Of a stretch of DNA of 64,000 nucleotides, positions 49,174 through 57,886 are shown one piece after another. Below the pieces are notes generated by a model. It was not told the origin of the DNA, ran no database searches, and saw only the letters and a list, made by a program, of their open reading frames with translations. The position numbers were made by a program, and so were the translations under genes. Positions within the stretch are counted from its first letter, which is position 1, and every line of letters begins with the position of its first letter. The stretch covers positions 62,001-126,000 of the forward strand of contig JAUXZS010000020.1 in the NCBI GenBank assembly GCA_030692515.1, written 5' to 3'. Origin of the DNA: Bacteroidota bacterium (lineage in GTDB: Bacteria; Bacteroidota; Bacteroidia; B-17B0; Aurantibacillaceae).

Positions 49174-49836
49174 ATGTTTGAAACATCTGTTTTTTTAACC
49201 ATCCTAATTGGATTATTCTCACTAATTAATCCTCTTGGTGGATTGCCGGTGTATATTAGTCTTACACAGGATATGACTGAAGAAAACAAACTAAAAACGC
49301 TAAAAAAAACATGTACCTATATTATTCTTGTATGTGTTGTTTCATACTTTATTGGTGTTTATCTGCTTAATTTTTTTGGAATAACTATTCCTGCTCTAAG
49401 AGTAGCTGGGGGGTTGGTTATTTTTCGTTCGGGCTGGCAGCTTTTAAATGTTAAGCACAAAAAAGAAATTTCCGGAAAAATAAAAGAAGAAAGCGATAAA
49501 AAGGATGATATTTCATTTTCACCATTAGCCATGCCTTTACTGGCAGGGCCAGGATCAATGTCGTTTTTAATAACATTATATGCTGGTAGAAACGATGATT
49601 GGCATAAAGCCATTTGGCAAGACGTTGCTGCTATAATTGCTATTATTATTGTTTCGTTTTCTATTTATTTTATTTTTAAATACGCACCAAGACTAATGAA
49701 ATACGCGGGACAAGCGGGTTTAACATCACTTTCAAAAATAATGGGCTTTTTGGTAATTGGTATTGGAGTACAAATGATTATTTCGAGTGTTGCCCAAGTG
49801 GTAAAAAATATTTTTTTGGAGTTACAGCAGCTTTAA
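49174..49836 (+). CDS. MarC family membrane protein
   Basis: LINPLGGLPVYISLTQDM...LAMPLLAGPGSMS. Confidence 0.93.
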   Translation: MFETSVFLTILIGLFSLINPLGGLPVYISLTQDMTEENKLKTLKKTCTYIILVCVVSYFIGVYLLNFFGITIPALRVAGGLVIFRSGWQLLNVKHKKEISGKIKEESDKKDDISFSPLAMPLLAGPGSMSFLITLYAGRNDDWHKAIWQDVAAIIAIIIVSFSIYFIFKYAPRLMKYAGQAGLTSLSKIMGFLVIGIGVQMIISSVAQVVKNIFLELQQL

Positions 49837-49869
49837 TAATTGAATTTAAAGTTCAGTTAAAAAAAATAT

Positions 49870-50133
49870 TTACTGTACCTGTAAATAAATTTTGATATCA
49901 GAAAGCTTTTGAGAAATAGTTTTTAATTCATCATCTATTTCAATAATAAATGGTTCATCTTTGGTTATTTTTAAAGAATAGTTAAGTGCATCTGCTCTAT
50001 TTTTAAAAGGGTAAAGTACCACAGCCTCCTCTGTCTCTTTTTTGAAAAAATTTGTAAAAAAGAAGCAATATCCCTCTTTTTTTAAAGCTTCGCAATCGGC
50101 AAAATCAAATATTTTTAAATCTTCTGGAAACAA
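49870..50133 (-). CDS. Small hypothetical protein, start uncertain
   Basis: 87 aa ORF from TTG; no ATG in frame. Confidence 0.5.
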   Translation of the reverse strand: MFPEDLKIFDFADCEALKKEGYCFFFTNFFKKETEEAVVLYPFKNRADALNYSLKITKDEPFIIEIDDELKTISQKLSDIKIYLQVQ

Positions 50134-50382
50134 ATTAAATGGGCAAAATGAACATCTGTTAATTTATTAATTCATTTCCAATTCTTATTGATGAATTTGT
50201 GTAAAGCCCGTTTAAGTTTACCAATCCTTATTTTTGATTTGTAGCTGAGTAAAACAAAATTTTATTTATCTAATAAAAAAAATGTTAATTTAGATACATC
50301 AAAAACATACAAAAAATTCCTGCACTCAATTAATCTTATTTTACTTGTTTTATACTATTACATATAATTAAAAGCTAAAAAT

Positions 50383-51096
50383 ATGTTACGAGCTATTATT
50401 ATTGATGACGAACCAATTGGTATAAACACTTTAAAAATATTAATTGAGCGTTTAGATTTAGATGTTTTTATAGTGGCAACTTCTAGTGAGCCAGAAAAAG
50501 GAATTGAATTAATTGAATCCTTTCATCCGGATGTGATTTTTTTAGATGTAAACATGCCTAAATTAAATGGTTTTGAATTATTGGATAAATTAATTTTTAA
50601 AGATTTTAAACTAGTATTCACTACTGCACATCAAGAATATGCTCTTAAAGCTATTAAAAATAAAGCCTTTGATTATCTATTAAAACCTATTGATTCGAAC
50701 GACTTAAAAACGTGTATAGAATCTATAATAAACGCTTACTCCAAAAAAGACAATAACACTATCAAACAAAGAAGCCTTATTGAAATTGCTGTAAACGATG
50801 GTGTTGTTATTTTAAAACAAAACCAAATTATCAGACTTGAAGCCTCGGGGAGTTATACTGTAATTTATTTAAAAGATGGCGTTAAGCACACTGCTTCAAA
50901 AAATTTAAAACATTTTGAGTCGCTATTAGACCCTACAATTTTTAATAGATGTCATTTATCTCACATCATTAATTTAAATGAAATGACAAAATTAATAAGT
51001 TCTGATGGTTACTTTGCTTTAATGAGCGACCAATCTCAACCGGAGGTGGGTAAAAAACAAAAAGATATTTTATTAGAAAAATTAAAGAGTATTTAA
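50383..51096 (+). CDS. LytTR-family response regulator
   Basis: IIDDEPIGINTLKILIE...DVIFLDVNMPKLNGFELL...LLKPID; LytTR domain RLEASGSYTVIYLKDG. Confidence 0.94.
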   Translation: MLRAIIIDDEPIGINTLKILIERLDLDVFIVATSSEPEKGIELIESFHPDVIFLDVNMPKLNGFELLDKLIFKDFKLVFTTAHQEYALKAIKNKAFDYLLKPIDSNDLKTCIESIINAYSKKDNNTIKQRSLIEIAVNDGVVILKQNQIIRLEASGSYTVIYLKDGVKHTASKNLKHFESLLDPTIFNRCHLSHIINLNEMTKLISSDGYFALMSDQSQPEVGKKQKDILLEKLKSI

Positions 51097-51107
51097 AGGA
51101 GATTTAT

Positions 51108-52403
51108 TTATTTTTTAGCTATCTCAATAAATTCAATATAAAACTTTTTCATATCCTCATTAAAAGTATCGTTATGAAAAACAGATATTAATTGACCATT
51201 ATATTTTTTCACTTCATTTATAATTGGTAAAGCTAAATCCATTAGCGTTTTATTTTCTTTTAAAGAAAAATATTTTAAAGTACTTTCTGCAACACAAAAA
51301 GAATTAATAGTTAATGGCGTTAATAATTCGTTTTCTAAATTATACCAATTAAAAGGATAACAATAAGATGCCCTGAAACCGTTGTAATTAGTATAACCCA
51401 TCGAAAAATCTTCTTCTATTCCCGCCTTTAATAAATTATGATAGGTTTGAGGGAATTTTAACATCGAAAAATGTTGTCTGTTATAAATCACCGGTGAATG
51501 AATAATATTTGCAAGGCGGCTTATTTCTATTTTTAATTGTTGGGCTTTACTGTTTGAACCATAAGAAGGATGAATGCCAACCGATGAGTAATCGGCAATA
51601 TTTTTCATTAAAGCTTGGAAATTAAGATTTGTAGCTGCTTGATTTTTATCATTAGGACCATAATCACCCAATAAAAAAAAATAAATGGCCTTAATGTTTT
51701 GTTTTTTATGTACGTCAATTAAGAAAGCGTAGCAATCGTAGGGATCCTTCTTTTGTCCAACAATAACTAAAAATCTTTCTTTAAAACTCTTTAAATTTTT
51801 AGTAATTACATCGTGTAAATACCCAGCAATAGCTCTAACCACACCTTTATGCTTGTACTTAAACGCATTATCTACGTCAATAGTAGATATAAAACTATAC
51901 TGATGTTCCTTAAATTTTAAATTAGGATATAACTCATTTAAACAAAGCTGTAATTTATTGATCCATAAATTAATTAACGGCGTATCAATAAAATCATATT
52001 GATAGGCCAAACTGGATTTATAGTTAAAGCGATTATGTTTATCTGTTTTAAAAGGTAAATACTCTTCAAAACGAGTTAACAACCAAAAAGAAGCCCCAAA
52101 TAAATCAAAAGGTATTGTTGTATTGTGCCCTTTAAAGAATATTTTCTGAAATACTTCATGATTACTTACTTCTATTGGATAATCTTTTATACCGACATCA
52201 AATAAAATAGGATGAGGTTTAATAGACAAACAATTTTCAACTTTTACATCAGAATAATTAATTTTTGGTAATGAAGAATTAATAAATTCTTCAAGATTAA
52301 TTGTTAATAATACATCTAAACCCAAAGCATCACTTAATAATGTTTTTAAAACATAATGCAGTCGATTGCTTTTTTTAGCCGAGTATACAATAATAGAATT
52401 GAT
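51108..52403 (-). CDS. Polysaccharide deacetylase-family protein; N-terminus extends upstream of tracked start, start codon non-canonical or unclear
   Basis: FISTIDVDNAFKYKHKG, KAIYFFLLGDYG, VGIHPSYGS; in-frame upstream INSIIVYSAKKSNRLHYVLKTLLSDALGL. Confidence 0.75.
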   Translation of the reverse strand: MNSIIVYSAKKSNRLHYVLKTLLSDALGLDVLLTINLEEFINSSLPKINYSDVKVENCLSIKPHPILFDVGIKDYPIEVSNHEVFQKIFFKGHNTTIPFDLFGASFWLLTRFEEYLPFKTDKHNRFNYKSSLAYQYDFIDTPLINLWINKLQLCLNELYPNLKFKEHQYSFISTIDVDNAFKYKHKGVVRAIAGYLHDVITKNLKSFKERFLVIVGQKKDPYDCYAFLIDVHKKQNIKAIYFFLLGDYGPNDKNQAATNLNFQALMKNIADYSSVGIHPSYGSNSKAQQLKIEISRLANIIHSPVIYNRQHFSMLKFPQTYHNLLKAGIEEDFSMGYTNYNGFRASYCYPFNWYNLENELLTPLTINSFCVAESTLKYFSLKENKTLMDLALPIINEVKKYNGQLISVFHNDTFNEDMKKFYIEFIEIAKK

Positions 52404-52470
52404 TCGTCTAATTTAGATAGGCTACCTTAAAATCCTTTAACTAAGATAAAAAGTTATTGAACGAGCACTG

Positions 52471-52842
52471 TTAATCACAAAGAAGATGCCTAACATAGGG
52501 CCAGAAAACAAAGGAACCTGCAAGCACAGTAAAAATTGAAGCGACTAATACAGCTGCTGCCGAAACATCTTTAATATACTTTATTGTTGGATTTTGTTCT
52601 TTCGAATACAAATCACAGAGTTTTTCTATCGCTGAATTAATTAATTCTAAAGAAGTCACAAACGCGATACAAGCCGAAACAATTAACCACTCATTTACTT
52701 TTATAGAAAAATAAACTCCAGCAAATATTACTAATACTGAAATCATCAACTGTAATTGTAAATTTTTTTCGGTTTTCAATGCTTGAACGCATCCCGAAAA
52801 GGCATAACCAAAAGCGTTTATTCTATCTTTAAGATAACTCAT
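52471..52842 (-). CDS. dgkA: Diacylglycerol kinase family protein
   Basis: RINAFGYAFSGCVQALKTEKNLQLQL...ELINSAIEKLCDL...IKDVSAAAVLVASI. Confidence 0.93.
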   Translation of the reverse strand: MSYLKDRINAFGYAFSGCVQALKTEKNLQLQLMISVLVIFAGVYFSIKVNEWLIVSACIAFVTSLELINSAIEKLCDLYSKEQNPTIKYIKDVSAAAVLVASIFTVLAGSFVFWPYVRHLLCD

Positions 52843-53473
52843 TTTGTTGTGTATTAGTTGCTTCTTTTAAAGAGGCCACAATTTCAAATACTAAATATAA
52901 AAAAATTGTGAATGTAATTGTAACCGAAAAGGTTTCTTTATTACAATTCCCATCAAAAACTGAGAAAAACATTTTTCTAACTAAATAAATTGGACTAGAA
53001 ATAACATCCCAACTGTTTAAACGAAGATATCTTCCTAAATAAATGCCATAACTACTCGATAGCATAATTAAAAATTTTAAAGCACTCGTAATTAAACGTG
53101 AAGCAAATAGTGTATTAAAAATCGAGAGTAATTTATTTACACTTAAAACAAAAAACACCATGCCTAAAAATGCAAAGCTTAATATTAAAATTAAATCAAA
53201 CCACATTGGCGCAGCAATTCTTTCTCTTAAATGAAAAAGGTCGGTTAAAATATATGGTGCGTTTGGTAAAAACAAAATAGTACCTGCAACAAGACTTATC
53301 TGAACAAATCTATTTTGTTTTGCCTTAAACTTTTTAATTAATAAATAGGGAATAAAAGCCAAAAACAAATTCCATGTTAAAAAAACATACGAAAATTGTT
53401 CCGTCCTTACAATTCTTATTACAAGTAAAGCTAAACAGAAGGTAAACAATTTAACTAATTTATCTGTCCCCAT
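52829..53473 (-). CDS. DUF1361 membrane protein
   Basis: LTWNLFLAFIPYLL, FLPNAPYILTDLFHL, GIYLGRYLRLNSWD. Confidence 0.9.
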   Translation of the reverse strand: MGTDKLVKLFTFCLALLVIRIVRTEQFSYVFLTWNLFLAFIPYLLIKKFKAKQNRFVQISLVAGTILFLPNAPYILTDLFHLRERIAAPMWFDLILILSFAFLGMVFFVLSVNKLLSIFNTLFASRLITSALKFLIMLSSSYGIYLGRYLRLNSWDVISSPIYLVRKMFFSVFDGNCNKETFSVTITFTIFLYLVFEIVASLKEATNTQQNELS

Positions 53474-55358
53474 TATAAACCTCCTCTACTCTATAAGATA
53501 AACGGTTGGCATTAATAAATTCTAATTGCTCTGGATAAATAGTTTTTAGTTGCAATAATTTTAGTGAAGGGTGATTATTTAATTTTAGGAGATCATCGTT
53601 ACTTACCGTTGGGATAGATATAGTTTCTAATTTTTTTAGCAACTTTAATTTGTCAAAGTACTTTTCGCCATTATAATAATGCAACACTTCTATCTTTTTT
53701 AAATTTTTATTATGTAATACTTTTTTCAAGGAGTTTCCTTGCATATTTCCAATTGTTAATTCTTCTAAATTTTCGAAGAATGCAATAAAATCAAAATCTT
53801 GCGGAACGTTGCCAAAACTTAAAAATTTAATGTAATAAAAGTCGGAAAGATTTATTAATTGTAAATCATATCTGTAATCTAAACTTAAACGAGAAATTAC
53901 TTTATTTTCAATTAGCACTTGCATTTTTTCTTCTATTACCTTATCTCTTAAATTAAAACTTTGCCAGGTCTCCTCGTTTTTATTTATAACAAAATCATAA
54001 ATCTTAGAGGATAAATTTTTGAATTGATAATTGACATCATAATTTTTTTTAGATAAAAACATACTGTCATTCAAATTTTTAAATTGAAGTTCAGTTATTT
54101 CCGGCAAATTTGCGTTAGACAAGCTTATTAAATAAGCCATATCCAGAGATGAAAAACCTTTAGAGTTGGAGATATTATAATCTGTAATTATTTTATCCCA
54201 ATTAAGGATAGAACAAATTCCTAAAATTAAAAACCAAGCCTCAAAATTTTGTCGTACTAAATACCAACCACTTTTTGTTTTGGATATTTTTAAAAAAGTA
54301 AAAAATAAACCAACCAAGCTCAGTAATAAAAACACATAAACACCAATACGTAAATAGGTTAATTGATATTCGGCTACATACCAAGAGTTCCTTATCATAG
54401 CAGATACTACCATTACAGCGCTTTGTAAAATCCAAAAATAAACGAGCAGTTTTAAAGCTTTAGATTGTTTATTAAAATTTAATTCCCCTTTAAAAAACCA
54501 AATTATTAATCCCACTGCAATAATTATTGAGAATACTAAACTCCAAACTGCATTGTGCACAAAATCGGAGAGATAAACTCCTTTTGGCAATTCATGAGTA
54601 CCCATTAAATTTGTTAGATCTAATCCATTAACTAATACCAGCATCAGGTTTAACAATCCAAACAAAGCCAATGCAATAATTGTATTGTTTGATAATTCGT
54701 TTTCATTTCTATCTTTATTATTAATAAGAGTTTTATTAAAACTAATATCCCAACCCGACACAACTTTAATATCTCGATAATACACCAAGCCGTAAAAAAC
54801 TAAAAATCCAAAAACACTAAAGAAGCACCAGCCAATACTAATCCAACTTAAATCGATGTTTTTTGTAAATTCTTTAAACAATGGATTTGCTTGCTGATAT
54901 AGCGCGAAAAAAAGAATTGAAATAATTAATGCAATAAAAATTCCAAAATAAACTTTGCGTTTTTTTCTGTTTTCAGAAACAATATTTTGTTTTCTTAAAC
55001 TTACATAATCTGCAATAACAAAACCTATTGAAGATAAAACCGAACCGATACTAAAAGTTAAATTTAAAATAATTGAATTCTTATAATTAAAACTCTTTCC
55101 TGATAAAACAAATAGGGAAAGTATGGTTGCAAATACACTTAAATTACTATTGCAATAAAGCACTGCAAAACCGCAAAAGTTGGTGATAAAGGCATAATAC
55201 CACCATTGCCATTTCTTTAAATTTTCAGGATTAAAATAAGCAATTACACTTGTTACCAAAATTGTAAACAAAAAATAATTTACGCCTGTTGCTTGTTTAT
55301 AAAATAAAACGCTAAATAAAATTGCCGAAGCAATTAGTAACCAATCATTTTTTTTCAT
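53460..55358 (-). CDS. DUF4153/DUF4173-like integral membrane protein with LRR-like C-terminal extension
   Basis: Multi-TM N-terminal two thirds; soluble tail LEELTIGNMQGNSLKKVLHNKNLKKIEVLHYY...LKLLKKLETISIPTVSNDDLLKLNNHPSLKLLQL. Confidence 0.75.
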   Translation of the reverse strand: MKKNDWLLIASAILFSVLFYKQATGVNYFLFTILVTSVIAYFNPENLKKWQWWYYAFITNFCGFAVLYCNSNLSVFATILSLFVLSGKSFNYKNSIILNLTFSIGSVLSSIGFVIADYVSLRKQNIVSENRKKRKVYFGIFIALIISILFFALYQQANPLFKEFTKNIDLSWISIGWCFFSVFGFLVFYGLVYYRDIKVVSGWDISFNKTLINNKDRNENELSNNTIIALALFGLLNLMLVLVNGLDLTNLMGTHELPKGVYLSDFVHNAVWSLVFSIIIAVGLIIWFFKGELNFNKQSKALKLLVYFWILQSAVMVVSAMIRNSWYVAEYQLTYLRIGVYVFLLLSLVGLFFTFLKISKTKSGWYLVRQNFEAWFLILGICSILNWDKIITDYNISNSKGFSSLDMAYLISLSNANLPEITELQFKNLNDSMFLSKKNYDVNYQFKNLSSKIYDFVINKNEETWQSFNLRDKVIEEKMQVLIENKVISRLSLDYRYDLQLINLSDFYYIKFLSFGNVPQDFDFIAFFENLEELTIGNMQGNSLKKVLHNKNLKKIEVLHYYNGEKYFDKLKLLKKLETISIPTVSNDDLLKLNNHPSLKLLQLKTIYPEQLEFINANRLSYRVEEVYNGDR

Positions 55359-55360
55359 TT

Positions 55361-56062
55361 TTATTTTTTATTTGATTTATATATTGAATAAACTACTGAT
55401 GATAACATAAAAGAAAAACCTAAGAAAAAAAGCGGACTATTAAATTGTGTTGGAATGTAGTTGTCTATTTCTGAAAATAAATTTTCTTTGGAGGCGATAG
55501 ACCAAATAGATACTTTTTTATTTGCGAAAATTAAATAATCCCACATAAAAGAAACAATACAAATAATAGCTCCAGAAATTAGTAGCCACCACAAACGGTA
55601 ATCTATTTTATAATTAGGTTTTTTATCAACTTGATAAATTATAAATACCGACCCTATAATCATAAGCAAGGATAATAAGCACGGAGCCCATACAGGGCCA
55701 ACCCATGGCACAGGTATTAGAAATAAAATATCCCAAGTACTTAAAGATTGGGGCCAACCCAAACAAACATATAAAAAGATGTAATAAAAAATATCCCATA
55801 TTGCGAAGCCTAAAACAAAATAGGCAAAACGTTGTAATTTATTTTTCCCTGCAATTATGCCACAACCAACTAGCATAATAATGGTTGCTATTTCTCTGAA
55901 GAATTCGATTTTAGCAATAAATGGAGATATTTGTTTTAATGGGAAGTTGAAACCGGTTTTATAATATATCTCACGCAAATAAATAACAACCGCGCTTTCC
56001 ATAAAACCCATTGCAATTGAAAATAAAACAACCCAAATAATTATTTTTTTTGTGGAATTCAT
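55361..56062 (-). CDS. Multi-TM membrane protein of unknown function
   Basis: About 6 hydrophobic helices. Confidence 0.75.
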   Translation of the reverse strand: MNSTKKIIIWVVLFSIAMGFMESAVVIYLREIYYKTGFNFPLKQISPFIAKIEFFREIATIIMLVGCGIIAGKNKLQRFAYFVLGFAIWDIFYYIFLYVCLGWPQSLSTWDILFLIPVPWVGPVWAPCLLSLLMIIGSVFIIYQVDKKPNYKIDYRLWWLLISGAIICIVSFMWDYLIFANKKVSIWSIASKENLFSEIDNYIPTQFNSPLFFLGFSFMLSSVVYSIYKSNKK

Positions 56063-56517
56063 AATTTACGATTTAAAATTTCTAATTGATTTATTTTTCT
56101 GTAAACAAACCATAATGGAAAAAATCCAATAAAACCAAACGCACAATCGATTAGCTGATGAAAAAATGGGATGCCACGTATTGGGCCACAAACAAAAGCT
56201 AAAATAAAGACAGCTGCACAAGCAACCATGGCAACAATTAAATTGGCTTTATATCTTATTGGATCTATATATACAGGTATAAAAAACAAAGCAATAATAA
56301 TATGTGCAAAAGCTAACCAGTCTGTCCCATAAAGAACAATGTCTGGAGTTTGTTCTATTGCATTATAAACGGCTTCTATCCATAAATTAAGCTGTGATGG
56401 AAAAGAATTTTTATGCCCTATTAAAAATTCCATCTCTGTTCTTAAAGGGAAAGCAGTAACTCCACTTATAATTAAGAGAATTATAAAAAATATGAGTAGC
56501 AATCTTATTTTTTTCAT
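56059..56517 (-). CDS. Small membrane protein of unknown function
   Basis: Four hydrophobic helices; overlaps neighbour by 4 nt. Confidence 0.7.
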   Translation of the reverse strand: MKKIRLLLIFFIILLIISGVTAFPLRTEMEFLIGHKNSFPSQLNLWIEAVYNAIEQTPDIVLYGTDWLAFAHIIIALFFIPVYIDPIRYKANLIVAMVACAAVFILAFVCGPIRGIPFFHQLIDCAFGFIGFFPLWFVYRKINQLEILNRKL

Positions 56518-56574
56518 TTTATTTAATTTAATTATAAAGCACTTTGTATTTCAAAGTAATAATTCAAAAAAAAT

Positions 56575-56877
56575 CTAATCTAGTTTTTTTATTAATTTTT
56601 CCAAAGCATCTAAATGTTCTTCAAAAGCTTTCACGCCAATTTTAGTTGCACTGTAAGTTGTAGAAGTTTTTTTACCAATAAATTCTTTTTTAATATGAAT
56701 AAAGCCTTCTTTCTCCAACGCAGCAGCATGACTTGCCAAATTACCATCTGTAACTTGTAATAAATCCTTTAACGAATTAAAATCTACCTTATCATTCACC
56801 ATCAAAACACTCATAATACCAAGCCTAACCCTACTCTCGAAGGCCTTATGTAATTTATGTATGTTTGGGTTAATCAT
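56575..56877 (-). CDS. Winged-helix transcriptional regulator
   Basis: HKAFESRVRLGIMSVLMVNDKVDFNSLKDLLQVTDGNLASHAAALEKEGFIHIKKEF. Confidence 0.9.
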   Translation of the reverse strand: MINPNIHKLHKAFESRVRLGIMSVLMVNDKVDFNSLKDLLQVTDGNLASHAAALEKEGFIHIKKEFIGKKTSTTYSATKIGVKAFEEHLDALEKLIKKLD

Positions 56878-56917
56878 TTATTTATAGTCGAAAGATATTA
56901 GCAGTAGAATTAGTTGT

Positions 56918-57556
56918 TTAAGATTTTCTATCATATTTAAACCACATAATTGTTCCGTAAACAATGTGTAATACGCCAAATCCAATTGCCCAAAAAAGTA
57001 AACTGTAACCTAAATAAAAACTCGCTAAAATTCCTAATACTATTTGCATGCATCCTAAATATCTAATATCATGTAAAGTGTACTTGCTTCCATTAACCAG
57101 AGCCAGGCCATAAAATATTAACATGGCGGGGCCAACTAAAACAACAAAACCATCGCCATGAAATAACATTGCTATGCAAAAAACACCACCTGCAGCAAGC
57201 GGAATAAACATATTAATTAATAATTGCCAGGTTGTATGATCAAATAATTTTTGTCCAGTTTTTTTTGCTTTTCTACCAGAAAAAATAAATGCTGTTATTA
57301 ATGACATCCCTAAAACTAAAGCGCAAATAACCGCGCACATTACTATCATTACATTGTACTTCTCTTCAGAATAATCATTTAATCGGCAATCACTAATAAA
57401 ATTCATAATTACAACATGTCCGGCATAAGCTCCAATTAAAGCATATATACCCGCAAAAATTCCCGAAAGACCGCTTAATGATAAAAAGCGGTTGGATTGC
57501 TTCATTAATTGCCTAATATCTTTTAGGGCATCTAAATGTTGTTGTTGGTTTTCCAT
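56918..57556 (-). CDS. Membrane protein of unknown function
   Basis: Start MENQQQHLDALKDIRQLMKQSNRFLSLSG (57556); 5-6 TM helices. Confidence 0.75.
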   Translation of the reverse strand: MENQQQHLDALKDIRQLMKQSNRFLSLSGLSGIFAGIYALIGAYAGHVVIMNFISDCRLNDYSEEKYNVMIVMCAVICALVLGMSLITAFIFSGRKAKKTGQKLFDHTTWQLLINMFIPLAAGGVFCIAMLFHGDGFVVLVGPAMLIFYGLALVNGSKYTLHDIRYLGCMQIVLGILASFYLGYSLLFWAIGFGVLHIVYGTIMWFKYDRKS

Positions 57557-57648
57557 ATAAAAAGCACTTTGAGATACAAAGTTAAATATAAAAATCATAT
57601 CTACAAGAAATTTTCAATTTTTTAACTAACTACCTATCCAAAGGTTAA

Positions 57649-57790
57649 TGTCAGTTCGAGTGATTTTTGCCAACCCGAAAAATTCTGGCGAGCCTGCCTT
57701 TAGCAAAAATAGTATCGAGAACATGATTGATGTATCTCGATACAGATTAAAAAATCTGTATTTATCTGTTAAATCGGTGTCTTCCGTGTT
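57649..57790. repeat. Structured intergenic repeat-like element
   Basis: Hairpins atttttgc/gcaaaaat, gtatcgaga/tctcgatac, acagatt/aatctgt in about 110 nt, in a gap with no coding frame. Confidence 0.6.
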
Positions 57791-57886
57791 CTATCAAGTT
57801 CCTAATACTCTCTTGTTAATATAAAACATCCCCTACTCAACTTTTACTATCATATGAAACCTATTTTTAAATAAAATATATTAAGC

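Noticed and set aside
50134-50169. Upstream extension INRCSFCPFN of the 49870..50133 ORF (adds CxxC, starts at ATT)
   Set aside because: Only about 10 codons, no -7 box at the expected spacing; too short to distinguish from chance.
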